This document shows positions 1 to 8,660 of a DNA stretch of 64,000 nucleotides, one piece after another. Origin of the DNA: RDYJ01 sp034931405 (GTDB lineage Bacteria; Cyanobacteriota; Cyanobacteriia; Cyanobacteriales; Nostocaceae); the NCBI RefSeq assembly GCF_034931405.1, contig NZ_JAYGHA010000009.1, positions 97,425-161,424 on the forward strand, given 5' to 3'. The notes below the pieces were generated by a model. That model saw only the letters and a program-made list of their open reading frames with translations. It searched no databases and was not told the DNA's origin. The stretch's first letter is position 1. Each line of letters begins with the position of its first letter. The position numbers were made by a program, and so were the translations under genes.

Positions 1-904
1 CATCTTCGCTGATCCGCCCTAAAGTATCGGAAGTGCGGAAACTATGTTTGAGTAATCTGGAAATTGCCAGGATAGCGTCTTCACCAAGTTCACTACCAAA
101 AGTATGATTAATTTCTTCAAGTCCATTCAGTTCAAAGAACATCAAACTCGTATGAATTTGCGATTGCGCTCCGCGCACTGCCGTAGGCAATCGCTTGGCT
201 AGTCTTAATTGCTGTTCAGCCAACAGGAAAAAACCGCGTCGGTTATGCAGTCCAGTGAGTTCATCAGTCAGGGAGAGACGGCGGATTTCCGCTTCCATCC
301 CTTTGCGTTCTTGTATTTCCTTTTGCAGAAAGGTGTTGGCTTTTTCTAGGGCGGTTGTGCGATCGCGTAATTGTTGTTCTAATTGAGAATATATCTGTAA
401 ATTATCCATAGCTATTGCTGTACTATCTGCTAGTAATTGCAATAACTTCACTTCTTCTGTAGTCGCTTGATGCTGCTGTGACCAATAAGTACCAATTGCA
501 CCAATTGGTTCATCAGTACGGATGGGAACCATAGCCATACTTTTCACATAAGTATCTTGATAAACAGCCCTGGAAATTCTTTGATCATTGAATATGTCTT
601 CAATAATACTTGGTTGACAGTTTTGCATCACCCAACCATCAATACCAGTATGGTTCGGAAATCGCTGACCTTTCCATAGAGGCGCAATAGTATTCTCATC
701 AACGTAATAGGAAAAGTCATTATCTAATAATACAAACGTCGCTCCATCAGAATTAGTCAGTTCTCGGACTGCTGATAGCACAATTTTCGTCATCTCTTCT
801 AAAGTACGTGCCAAGCATAGCTTTTGAACTACTATCAACAAACGCTCTATTGACCGTAAATAATACTCAGTACCAGCCATTTGTGAGTCAATTTTGATGT
901 ACAT
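1..904 (-). CDS. GAF-GGDEF domain protein (3' end cut off by the window edge)
   Basis: I translated this on the minus strand from the ATG at 902-904; it stays open to base 1, so about 301 residues are visible. Residues about 15-170 form a GAF domain, with a GIDGWVMQN segment and MVPIRTDEPIGAIGTYW. A short coiled linker (LEKANTFLQKEIQERKG) leads to a diguanylate-cyclase fold starting LSLTDELTGLHNRRGFF. The catalytic loop at the very edge reads GRISED, where active enzymes have GGDEF, so two glycines are replaced and synthesis of cyclic di-GMP is doubtful. A palindromic HIP1-like repeat is inserted in frame at about 150-195, just after the N-terminal part of the GGDEF domain. Probably a sensor or a regulatory GGDEF protein. 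Confidence 0.85.
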   Translation of the reverse strand, partial: MYIKIDSQMAGTEYYLRSIERLLIVVQKLCLARTLEEMTKIVLSAVRELTNSDGATFVLLDNDFSYYVDENTIAPLWKGQRFPNHTGIDGWVMQNCQPSIIEDIFNDQRISRAVYQDTYVKSMAMVPIRTDEPIGAIGTYWSQQHQATTEEVKLLQLLADSTAIAMDNLQIYSQLEQQLRDRTTALEKANTFLQKEIQERKGMEAEIRRLSLTDELTGLHNRRGFFLLAEQQLRLAKRLPTAVRGAQSQIHTSLMFFELNGLEEINHTFGSELGEDAILAISRLLKHSFRTSDTLGRISED

Positions 905-1054
905 AACATTTTTTAATAGGTATTTTATATACTCCTAGCTATTTCTATAATAGTAAAAATATCAAAATATTTGTAGAAATTTAATCTTCTTCATCACCGC
1001 TTTTATCGTATTCTTACTAAGTATTCATTCTTATTCATAATTTACATAATTATC

Positions 1055-1780
1055 ATGACTGATTGCCTTTATTGCTACCCAAAATTATACTCAGGTATTT
1101 TACTCAAACGCTACAAACGTTTTTTTGCTGATGTTCAACTTGTGTCTGGCGAAGTTGTGACAGCACACTGTCCCAATACAGGACCAATGACAGGAGTTTC
1201 TACTATTGGTAGTCCTGTACAGTTGTCTAAAAGCGATAATCCTCAGCGAAAATTAGCTTATACTTTGGAGTTAATTCAAGTAAACGAACCAGAACCGACT
1301 TGGGTAGGTGTAAATACAGCTTTACCTAACCGAGTAGTCAAATTAGCTTTAGAAAAATATCTTTTCTCTGAATTAAGTGAATATACACAAGTTAAAGGTG
1401 AAGTAGTTTATGGAAAAGATAAAAAAAGTCGAGTAGATTTTTACTTAACAGGAAATGAACAACAACGTCCGATTTATTTAGAAGTTAAAAATACAACTTG
1501 GACACAAGGAAATTTAGCCTTATTTCCTGACACAGAAACCACAAGAGGACAAAAGCATTTACGGGAATTAATGGAAGTGTTACCCCAAAGCCGTGCGGTA
1601 ATGTTGTACTTTATTAATCGTGGTGATTGTCCAGAGTTTGCCCCCGGTGACACTAAAGATCCTATATATGGTAAGTTGTTACGGCAAGCGATCGCTCTCG
1701 GTTTAGAAGTCTTACCTTGTCGGTTTGATATTTCTCCTGAAGGTATCCGCTATTTGGGTTTAGCAGAACTGAAAATTTAA
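1055..1780 (+). CDS. sfsA: SfsA family protein (sugar fermentation stimulation homologue)
   Basis: The 241-residue product is full length for SfsA. The N-terminal OB-fold-like part contains YSGILLKRYKRFFADV and CPNTGPM, both typical of the family. The C-terminal half has a restriction-endonuclease-like fold with SRVDFYL followed by IYLEVKN, matching the D...ExK arrangement of SfsA nuclease-like domains. In Escherichia coli SfsA is linked to maltose metabolism and binds DNA; its role in cyanobacteria is not established. The gene stands alone, and the ATG at 1055 is the first in-frame start. Assignment is firm, function is not. Confidence 0.92.
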   Translation: MTDCLYCYPKLYSGILLKRYKRFFADVQLVSGEVVTAHCPNTGPMTGVSTIGSPVQLSKSDNPQRKLAYTLELIQVNEPEPTWVGVNTALPNRVVKLALEKYLFSELSEYTQVKGEVVYGKDKKSRVDFYLTGNEQQRPIYLEVKNTTWTQGNLALFPDTETTRGQKHLRELMEVLPQSRAVMLYFINRGDCPEFAPGDTKDPIYGKLLRQAIALGLEVLPCRFDISPEGIRYLGLAELKI

Positions 1781-1858
1781 GCATTTAACCATCAGCTAAC
1801 AACCACATCAAAGTGCGTAATTATTAACACACAAACTTTCTCTCAAGAGAATGCTAAC

Positions 1859-1966
1859 ATGAATACAAAGATTGTTCCTCACGTTTCCACAAAGATCAAG
1901 GATAAACTTCCTATTTTTGATCAGCAGTTTTTGTTGAATAAAAATAACAAACAGCAGGAAACATGA
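1859..1966 (+). CDS. Possible 35-residue ORF between sfsA and the Uma2 gene
   Basis: An ATG at 1859 opens a 35-codon frame beginning MNTKIVPHVSTKIKDKLP and rich in Lys, Asn and Gln. It ends just before the Uma2 gene. No convincing ribosome binding site is visible and I recognise no family, so it may be non-coding. It is listed only because it fills most of this gap. Confidence 0.18.
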   Translation: MNTKIVPHVSTKIKDKLPIFDQQFLLNKNNKQQET

Positions 1967-1996
1967 ATGATCTGAGTAATCATATCAGATTGCTAT

Positions 1997-2776
1997 ATGT
2001 TAGAAACACTTGTGACTGAAACCACCGTGGAAATGCCACCCACCCAGGCAGAACTTCCTTATGATGACGGTATTCCAATGGAGACACAAAGACATAAATT
2101 ACAATTGGATATTTTAATGGACACCATTCAGCCTTGGCTAGATCAAAGGACTGATGGATATGTGGGGGGCAATATGTTTGTCTACTACAGTTTAGCGCAA
2201 TTAAAAAATCAGGATTTTCGGGGTCCAGACTTCTTTACCGTCTTAGGTGTTCCCAAAAAAGAGCGTCTTTCTTGGGTGGTTTGGGAAGAAGGAAAATCAC
2301 CAGATGTAGTAATTGAATTACTTTCAGAAAGCACAGCCAAAAATGATAAAAATCAGAAAAAACTGATTTATCAAAATCAGATGCGTGTTTCTGAATATTT
2401 TTGGTTTGATCCTTTTAACCCAGATGATTTTGCAGGTTTTCACATTAATAGTGGTGTGTATGAACCTATTCCTTTTAATGATAAAAATCAGTTAGTAAGT
2501 ACAGTTTTAGGTTTGACTTTAGTCCGTTGGCAGGGTAATTATCGGGCTGTAGATGCCACTTGGTTACGCTGGGCAAATAACATCGGTGAGTTATTTCCTA
2601 CTTCTTTAGAACTTGCTGAACAGGAAAAACAACGGGCTGAACAAGAAAAACAACGGGCTGAACAAGCTGAAGATAAATTAAGACAAGTTGCAGTAAATTT
2701 GTTAAATAATGGAATGCCTATAGAACAAGTGGCACAGTTAACAGGTTTAGATCCAAAGCAACTTCTGGGAGAGTAA
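1997..2776 (+). CDS. Uma2 family endonuclease (DUF820)
   Basis: The 259-residue product has the DUF820/Uma2 restriction-endonuclease-like fold seen in many copies in cyanobacterial genomes. Landmarks are GPDFFTVLGV, then SPDVVIELLSEST, which supplies the PD...E part of the catalytic core, and the HINSGVYEPI / LGLTLVRWQG strands. The C-terminal 60 residues hold a repeated EQEKQRA coiled coil and a helix-turn-helix-like tail (GMPIEQVAQLTGLDPKQL), common in this family. The cellular role is unknown; these proteins are thought to be nucleases possibly tied to mobile elements. It stands alone between repeat-bearing gaps. Confidence 0.9.
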   Translation: MLETLVTETTVEMPPTQAELPYDDGIPMETQRHKLQLDILMDTIQPWLDQRTDGYVGGNMFVYYSLAQLKNQDFRGPDFFTVLGVPKKERLSWVVWEEGKSPDVVIELLSESTAKNDKNQKKLIYQNQMRVSEYFWFDPFNPDDFAGFHINSGVYEPIPFNDKNQLVSTVLGLTLVRWQGNYRAVDATWLRWANNIGELFPTSLELAEQEKQRAEQEKQRAEQAEDKLRQVAVNLLNNGMPIEQVAQLTGLDPKQLLGE

Positions 2777-3160
2777 CCCAACATATAACAGGTGATAGGT
2801 GACAGTAGAGATGGGGAAATGGGAAGCAGGGAGAGAATATTATATTAACTTTTGCCTTTTGCCTTCTTTCCACTGTTCCCTGTTCCCTTTTTAACCCAAC
2901 TTAAACAAATAACGAATATTCATACCTAGCTATTTACGTTGATGTTGCTGAACCAGTAGAGGTAATTTTAGAGAAGATTAGAACGGCTTTAGGAATTTAG
3001 GCGTGGTGATGCAATACTGTATCAGTTAATAGTTATAGTGAAAACAAACCCATGCTTGTCAATGTGGGGTATCAAATCTAATCATGGATACAAAAAAATT
3101 ACTGATAATCTGATATACTTTCAATGTAACAATGTTTAAATTTTTGCTTAATCCGTAATA
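2777..3160 (+). other. Intergenic region with repeats and a possible gene remnant
   Basis: Short G-rich and CCCTGTTCCC-type repeat tracts fill 2790-2895. At about 2929-3000 a frame without a start codon (IYVDVAEPVEVILEKIR, then a TAG) reads like the C-terminus of a lost gene. The rest, up to the deacetylase gene, is A+T rich with nothing I can assign. Confidence 0.4.
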
Positions 3161-4000
3161 ATGCCTTTAGTTAAACCCTTCACTCAGGGATTTTCTTTGC
3201 TGCGTTTTGGCAAACAGCGTCCATCGAAATTCAGATTTACCAAAGTATTGCCTCTATTATTGATAGGGATAGCAATTTACTGTTTTTTAGAATTGGCTTG
3301 GCCAAAGCGTTTCCTACTTCCCAGCTTATTTGGAGAGTCAGTATTTTGTGTCAATACTCCTGATAAAGTTTTAGCACTGACATTTGACGACGGACCTCAT
3401 CCAGTCTATACCAGAGCAATTGCTCAAACCCTTTCAGATTATCAAGCTCAGGGAACATTTTTTGTATTGGGAAAACACAGTAAAATGTATCCCCAAATTG
3501 TCCAATCTTTGCAACAACATGGACATGAAATAGCTAACCATACCTGGCATCATTACAATTTAAATAGTAAGTTCCAACCTTCTATTTATAAAGAAATTGC
3601 CGAAACAGATATTTTAATTAATCAATTAATTTCACCCAAAAATGTTTACTTTAGACCTCCTTTTGGTCGTGCTGGTGTTTTTGTCACGAATGTTTTAAAA
3701 CAGATGAGTAAGCCGATTATTTTTTGGGATGTGGATTTACAGGACTGGCGTGGAAAATCTGCCGCAGAGATGATGAAGATATTTGAAAATAACTTTCATA
3801 ATGGTTCAATCATTCTTTTACATGATTCTGATGGTGTAGCAAAAGGAGGAGTATATGCTAGTCGCCACAATACTGTAGAGGTAGTGGAGGAAATTTTGAA
3901 AGCTTATACTCCCCAGGGGTATGAATTTGTAACTATATCAGAGTTATTAAAGAGAGGAAATGTAGTTAAAGTACAAGAACGCTGTTTAAAGCAAAATTAA
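3161..4000 (+). CDS. Polysaccharide deacetylase (NodB homology, CE4 family), membrane anchored
   Basis: The 279-residue protein begins with a basic stretch and one hydrophobic segment (about residues 28-47), consistent with a signal anchor, so the enzyme domain should face the periplasm. The NodB domain carries TFDDGPHP (catalytic and metal-binding Asp pair), HTWHHYN (metal-binding His) and the C-terminal motif LLHDSDG. These enzymes remove N-acetyl groups from peptidoglycan or exopolysaccharide. The next gene, a membrane glycosyltransferase, starts 10 bp downstream and is probably cotranscribed, which points to envelope glycan modification. Substrate unknown. Confidence 0.92.
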   Translation: MPLVKPFTQGFSLLRFGKQRPSKFRFTKVLPLLLIGIAIYCFLELAWPKRFLLPSLFGESVFCVNTPDKVLALTFDDGPHPVYTRAIAQTLSDYQAQGTFFVLGKHSKMYPQIVQSLQQHGHEIANHTWHHYNLNSKFQPSIYKEIAETDILINQLISPKNVYFRPPFGRAGVFVTNVLKQMSKPIIFWDVDLQDWRGKSAAEMMKIFENNFHNGSIILLHDSDGVAKGGVYASRHNTVEVVEEILKAYTPQGYEFVTISELLKRGNVVKVQERCLKQN

Positions 4001-4010
4001 AACAATCAAG

Positions 4011-5720
4011 ATGGACGTGAAAAATAACTGGCGCTCTACCGTTTCTGCTCCCTGGTTTCATCCTTTACTGCTGCTGATTTGGTTCATCATTGGTATGGGT
4101 TTACGTTTGACTAACTTAACAGCCAAATCTCCGTGGACTGATGAATTTGCGACTTTAGTATTTAGTTTGGGTAATAGTTTTTTACCAGTACCTTTAGATC
4201 AAGCGATCGCCCCTGATATTTTATTACAACCATTACAAATAAATCCTACGGTTGGTATAGGAGATGTAATTAATAATCTTCTCACAGAGGATAATCACCC
4301 ACCACTATATTTTGTCCTGGTTCATCTGTGGATGAGGCTATTTCACCACCCAGACGGTTTAGTATCCCTGTTTGCCGCACGTTCATTTCCGGCTTTACTG
4401 GGTGCGGCCTCTATTCCCTGTGCTTATTTTTTAGGTAAATTAGCTTTTCGTTCTCCATTAGTAGGACAATTAGCAGCTGCAATGATGGCAGTCTCACCCT
4501 ACGGAGTATTCTTAGCACAAGAAGCCCGTCATTATACCTTGGCTATGCTTTGGGTGATGCTTTCGATAGCTTGTTTGGTAGTTGCTATTCGTCACCTGGA
4601 AAAGCAAAAATTGTTACCTTTGTGGTTAATTATTGCTTGGGTGGGAGTTAACGCCTTGGGTTTTGCTACTCATTTCTTTTTTGTGATCACTCTTGGCGCT
4701 GAAGCTGTAGCTTTGATTTTTGTAGCTTGGAAACAACAAACTCAAACAAAAACTTGGGTGTTGCTTTCTCCTCTGTGGTGGCGGCTTTATTATGTAGTAG
4801 CTGGTACGGCTGTTGCTGGGTTGGTGTGGTTGCCTGGGAGGTTACAAAATCGCTACATTGGCACTTTAACGGAGTGGATTAAAGGTGAGCGTGTGGGACT
4901 AGGTTGGATTAGCCCCATTTTTCAAGCTTTAGGTACATGGATTACCATGATTTCTTTACTCCCAGTTGAAGCACCTCAGTTAACGGTGGTTATATTGTCT
5001 GGGTTGGTGATGTTAATTTTCTTTATTTGGGCAGTGCCAATTTTAATTAGGGGGATAAAAGTTCAATTACAAGAACCGGAAATTGGTTCTATTACTCAGG
5101 TATTTATTGGGGTAGTTTTAGGAGCGATCGCTCTATTTTTCTTCTTTACTTATGTCCTGGGTATCGATCTTACCAGGGGCGCTCGCTATAGTTTTGTTTA
5201 CTTTCCAGCAGTAATAATTATACTGGGTGCAAGTCTGGCAGTTTGTTATCAAAATCCCCACATTGGTAAATGGGGTATCACTGGCAAACAAGCTGTAATC
5301 TTGATTTGGGTGATGGGATTAATAAGTGCTATTACAGTTACTTTTAATCTGGGTTATCGCAAATATTATCGCCCTGATTTATTTCTTCCCATAATTGCAC
5401 AAAATTCCTCAGTCCCGGTTCTCATTGCCACAACTCACAAAAGTTTAGTCCAAACTGGGGAAATGATGGGTATAGCTTGGGAGTTAAAATTCTCTGGTTC
5501 ACAAGTTAATGCTCAATTTCTCCTTGCCCATCAAAGTCAAAACCCCAATACTTCTACTACAGCCTTAGAACAGACTATCAAAGAATTACCACGACCTTTT
5601 GATTTATGGTTGGTCAATTTTCATGCTCCCATCAGCCAGGAAGTGGAAAAATGTCTGCGTGATGAGCAAAAGTTGCCAGGAATATATGGGTATGAGTATG
5701 AACTGTATCACTGTAAATAA
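4011..5720 (+). CDS. GT39-like membrane glycosyltransferase (ArnT/PMT type)
   Basis: The 569-residue protein has about ten hydrophobic segments. After the first membrane helix it shows PWTDEFATL, the Asp-Glu pair typical of GT-C glycosyltransferases of the ArnT/PMT group, and later DNHPPLYFVLVHLW, another family landmark. Such enzymes move a sugar from a polyprenyl-phosphate carrier to an acceptor outside the membrane. The gene follows the polysaccharide deacetylase after 10 bp, so the two likely act on the same glycan. The acceptor cannot be told from the sequence. The C-terminal domain of about 120 residues is soluble. Confidence 0.85.
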   Translation: MDVKNNWRSTVSAPWFHPLLLLIWFIIGMGLRLTNLTAKSPWTDEFATLVFSLGNSFLPVPLDQAIAPDILLQPLQINPTVGIGDVINNLLTEDNHPPLYFVLVHLWMRLFHHPDGLVSLFAARSFPALLGAASIPCAYFLGKLAFRSPLVGQLAAAMMAVSPYGVFLAQEARHYTLAMLWVMLSIACLVVAIRHLEKQKLLPLWLIIAWVGVNALGFATHFFFVITLGAEAVALIFVAWKQQTQTKTWVLLSPLWWRLYYVVAGTAVAGLVWLPGRLQNRYIGTLTEWIKGERVGLGWISPIFQALGTWITMISLLPVEAPQLTVVILSGLVMLIFFIWAVPILIRGIKVQLQEPEIGSITQVFIGVVLGAIALFFFFTYVLGIDLTRGARYSFVYFPAVIIILGASLAVCYQNPHIGKWGITGKQAVILIWVMGLISAITVTFNLGYRKYYRPDLFLPIIAQNSSVPVLIATTHKSLVQTGEMMGIAWELKFSGSQVNAQFLLAHQSQNPNTSTTALEQTIKELPRPFDLWLVNFHAPISQEVEKCLRDEQKLPGIYGYEYELYHCK

Positions 5721-5723
5721 ATT

Positions 5724-6537
5724 ATGGCAGAGAAGTTTCCCATTATTGAAATTCCCCTAGATGCTTCTCAGGATATTGAGGATTTGGGAACAAAATAAAA
5801 ATTTTGGTTTTATCACCCAGATTTGGGGCGCTGTCTATTTAAAAAAGCCAGATCAAACACAGGTGAAGATTGGGCAGAAAAAATTGCATCTGAATTGGTA
5901 AGAATTCAGGTGAGGCGATAAGATCCCCGACTTCTTTTGTTTATTGTGTCCATAAATGATAAATTGATCTTAGAAGTCGGGGATCTGGGTATGAACGATT
6001 GTTATAGCTGAATACTTATCTGAATTGTGCGATTTATTGGGACTACCTCATGCTAATTATGAACTAGCAACATTTAATGGCGAAAACGGTATTATTTCGC
6101 CATCATTTTTACAAAGAGAATGGGAAAAGCTCATGGTTTGCGATATCTTCCCAAATCGGCTATTGAAAAAATTGATAAATTACAAAATCAAGAACTTTTG
6201 TATTTAAACCACGACTTTCAAAATCCATATCACTCACGGGCATTACTATTACGTACAAATGATAATTATATTGTTGGTTACTGTCCCCAGTATATTGTAG
6301 ATGATGTTTTTAAACTCAATCACAAAAATCCAAAAACTTGTCAAAGTGCAAGTTGAAAAAGTTAACCCAGTTCCAGCACCGCTTCAGCTACGTTTATTAT
6401 GTACTCTGACTGCAAAATGGCATGATGATTTTCCTCCATTTTCTAGTCAGGAATATCAACCAATTATATCTGATATTCCAGCAGATAATAAACGAATTGG
6501 ACACAAGGTGGGTTCTTTGCTCGAACTTAATTTGTAA
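5724..6537 (+). pseudogene. Decayed HipA-like kinase / HIRAN-domain gene remnant
   Basis: The ATG at 5724 opens MAEKFPIIEIPLDASQDIE, which resembles the N-terminus of cyanobacterial HipA-like kinases. It meets an in-frame TAA at 5796-5798, where a CAA codon would restore reading (KFWFYHPDLGRCLFKKA follows). After IASEL a 121-bp MITE interrupts the frame; the reading resumes exactly behind it with CDLLGLPHANYELATF. Near 6115 the frame shifts into HGLRYLPKSAIEKI, YIVGYCPQYI and a final frameshift at about 6330, sequences I associate with HIRAN-domain proteins that are encoded next to such kinases. So stop, insertion, deletion fusion and frameshift together show a dead locus. The family names rest on remembered resemblance. 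Confidence 0.7.
5899..6019 (+). mobile_element. IS66-type MITE, copy A (121 bp) with 8-bp target duplication
   Basis: The element starts GTAAGAATTCAGGT and ends with the imperfect inverse (GCTGAATACTTAT). It is flanked by the 8-bp direct repeat CTGAATTG at 5891-5898 and 6020-6027. Removing the element plus one repeat copy restores the host reading frame. GTAA-starting termini and 8-bp duplications are features of the IS66 family, so a non-autonomous IS66 derivative is inferred. Inside lies a hairpin-forming pair, CCCCGACTTCT and AGAAGTCGGGG, around a 37-bp loop. Copy B is at 56691-56812. Confidence 0.85.
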
Positions 6538-6538
6538 A

Positions 6539-6570
6539 GGGAATATCAGCTGATTGTATCTGATATTCCC
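6539..6570. terminator. Inverted repeat between convergent genes, possible bidirectional terminator
   Basis: GGGAATATCAG and CTGATATTCCC form a 10-11 bp stem right behind the HIRAN remnant's stop and before the convergent sugar kinase stop. No long T run follows on the plus strand. A near copy of the hairpin lies inside the remnant at 6450-6479. Confidence 0.45.
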
Positions 6571-6611
6571 CTAATTGTGCTATTACTTCAATCTGTGAAA
6601 ACTGTTGATTT

Positions 6612-7589
6612 TTAAAGTTGATGTTCAGCTAAAAAAGCATCAACTTCTTCTGCTGTGGGTTGAGATGCGATCGCGCCGGGTTTAATAGTAGTCAGCGCCC
6701 CTACAGCACTAGCATAAGTAACAACTCGTTTAGCAGTTTCTCCATCCCGTAAACTCTGAATACCCGACTTACTCAACTGATGGATAAACCCAGCCAAAAA
6801 GCTATCTCCCGCACCAGTGGTATCAACAACAGGGATGGAAAAAGCTGGTAATTTACCTTCGTTCTCACCTAAACAATAGGAACAACCATTTTCTCCATCT
6901 GTGACTAAAACACCTTCTAATGAATTAAGTCGATAAGTAATTGCTCCAGGGTCTTTAGTATCAAATAACCATTCTGCTTCTTCTTTGGTTAGTTTGAGAA
7001 AATCGAACCGCTTTAATAATGCCAGAATTTTGGACTTGGCTGTATTTTCATCTTGCCAAAATACTGGTCGCCAATTTACATCTAAGATAATTTTCAGGTC
7101 ATATTTTTCTGCTAACTCTAAGGCTCGCAAAACAGCTTGCTCACTTTCAGGATAGGCTAGTTCTAAAGTTCCTACTACCAGAAAGTCTGCTTCATCAAAC
7201 AGCGCAGATGGTACTTGTTTGGCTTGTAACCGGGTATCAGCAAATTCGCTAGTGTCATATTTACCAAAACCAGCAAAAGTGCGATCGCCTGTCAAGTCTC
7301 TGACCACATAAACTTGTCGCGTTGGTGCTGTGGGATGACACTGCACACCCCTTATATCTACACCGACATCTTGTAATAACTTCACCAGTGTATTACCGGG
7401 TTCATCCGCTCCTACTGCGCCAATAAAACCTGCTGGCGTTCCCAGTTTGGCTAAAGCACAAGCAACATTTGCCGGCGCTCCCCCTGGGTAGGGAGTCCAA
7501 GACTTGACTTCTGACAGCTTTAGCCCCATTTGATCAGCTAAACAATCAAACAAAACTTCGCCAAGGCACAAAACACGGGGATTACTCAT
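6612..7589 (-). CDS. PfkB-family sugar kinase, probably fructokinase
   Basis: The 325-residue product is full length for ribokinase/PfkB kinases. Near the N-terminus YPGGAPANVACALAKLG is the first PfkB signature, and DTTGAGDSFLAGF near residue 260 is the second, with the catalytic Asp and anion hole. The pattern GEVLFDCL at the start and the insert pattern fit bacterial fructokinases, which phosphorylate fructose released by sucrose breakdown. The gene is monocistronic, convergent with the HipA/HIRAN remnant and divergent from the PedR-like gene. Substrate is inferred from family resemblance only. Confidence 0.9.
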   Translation of the reverse strand: MSNPRVLCLGEVLFDCLADQMGLKLSEVKSWTPYPGGAPANVACALAKLGTPAGFIGAVGADEPGNTLVKLLQDVGVDIRGVQCHPTAPTRQVYVVRDLTGDRTFAGFGKYDTSEFADTRLQAKQVPSALFDEADFLVVGTLELAYPESEQAVLRALELAEKYDLKIILDVNWRPVFWQDENTAKSKILALLKRFDFLKLTKEEAEWLFDTKDPGAITYRLNSLEGVLVTDGENGCSYCLGENEGKLPAFSIPVVDTTGAGDSFLAGFIHQLSKSGIQSLRDGETAKRVVTYASAVGALTTIKPGAIASQPTAEEVDAFLAEHQL

Positions 7590-7942
7590 CTCATTTTCAA
7601 TTTACAACTTGGAATTAGGACTCTGTATAAAATCTACAACAATCTTTATTCGTTTGTCTCCAGTTATTCATAGAATACAATAGCAGTTTTTGTGACTAAA
7701 TATGGTACATAATGTTATTAAATTCCCAAATTTTTCACTTCATTAACTCAGAGAATTTTCTGATAAATTAGTAATATTTCTTACTAATATCTTGAGCAAG
7801 CAAATTAATCTTCAGATTAAATTCAAATAAAATTTTGACTTTGGTATTACTAGGAACATTTACAATGTCTAGCTCCCTTGAGAATCTTTTAGAATTAGAA
7901 AGAGTGATTGAGTAAATATACCAAGGGAGGAATAAATAAGTC
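7590..7942. promoter_or_regulatory. Divergent promoter region with an NtcA-like palindrome
   Basis: This 353-bp gap separates the sugar kinase and the PedR-like gene. At 7771-7784 the sequence GTAATATTTCTTAC fits the NtcA consensus GTA-N8-TAC. A TAATCT box sits 21 bp downstream on the plus strand, one base short of the usual 22-24. No other structure stands out. The site may be chance in such A+T-rich DNA. Confidence 0.3.
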
Positions 7943-8218
7943 ATGGCTGCTAGTGACTCTGGGACCCCTGTTAGTCTGTCAGACAGAGAACTGCAAATTA
8001 TCGACTTAGTGGCCGCTGGCTTAACTAACCAAGAAATTGCAGGAAAACTGGAAATTAGCAAACGTACAGTTGATAACCATATCAGCAATATTCTCACCAA
8101 AACCAAAACTGACAACCGAGTAGCGTTGGTTCGGTGGGCTTTGCAGTGGGGAAAAGTCTGCTTAAACGATGTCAATTGCTGTACTCTACCTCACCATAAT
8201 GATTCAACCATTAGTTAG
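7943..8218 (+). CDS. PedR-like small LuxR-type transcription regulator
   Basis: The 91-residue protein is almost only a LuxR/GerE helix-turn-helix: LSDRELQIIDLVAAGLTNQEI followed by the recognition-helix region ISKRTVDNHISNILTKT. There is no receiver domain. The tail WGKVCLNDVNCCTL holds three cysteines. This layout matches PedR, a small regulator that in Synechocystis responds to photosynthetic electron transport through a redox-active Cys. The start is supported by a GGGAGG motif at 7925-7930. The identity with PedR is recalled from family knowledge, and the closest alternative is another small LuxR-type regulator. Confidence 0.8.
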   Translation: MAASDSGTPVSLSDRELQIIDLVAAGLTNQEIAGKLEISKRTVDNHISNILTKTKTDNRVALVRWALQWGKVCLNDVNCCTLPHHNDSTIS

Positions 8219-8660
8219 TTGATGACTATGAATCGCTGTGGATGCTGAAAAGTCAATTTTGAGGTTTGCTGATTGTTCTCCTCCTCACCTCTATTTTTCA
8301 GTGTGAACCTCTACCACCAGTTCCGCAACTTTCACTCAGCACCAGTTGAAGCTAAGGGAATCAGCCAGTTTTCAGTATCGGAACTATATATCAGAATTCT
8401 TCATACTTCTTTCGATTCAGCACAACAGACTCCCGAAGAAAGATCAAGGAATCTCTAGACTTCTTGTAGAAGTCGGGCAAAAGGTAAGGGGAAAAAGTGT
8501 CATCTTTTTTACCCTTTACCTTTCCAGATCCTTTATTTCTGTCCGCAAAGGAGATAATTTTGTATTTTGATTAAATATAAAGATTTATATATTTTTATGA
8601 AAACAAAACTCTAATAAATGTAACATTCTATAATTAAGAAGATAAAAAGGAATAGCTATA
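8219..8660. other. 442-bp intergenic region with small palindromes
   Basis: GACTTCTTGTAGAAGTC at about 8458-8474 is a compact hairpin related to the CCCCGACTTCT repeat family found elsewhere in the window. Just after it AAAGGTAAGGG pairs with ACCCTTTACCTTT (about 8480-8523). The remainder is A+T-rich leader of psb34; no clear promoter boxes were fixed. Confidence 0.4.

Noticed and set aside
7771..7784. GTA-N8-TAC site ahead of the PedR-like gene as an NtcA promoter
   Set aside because: The -10 like box is at 21 bp and the sequence is very A+T rich, so chance cannot be excluded. Kept only at low confidence.
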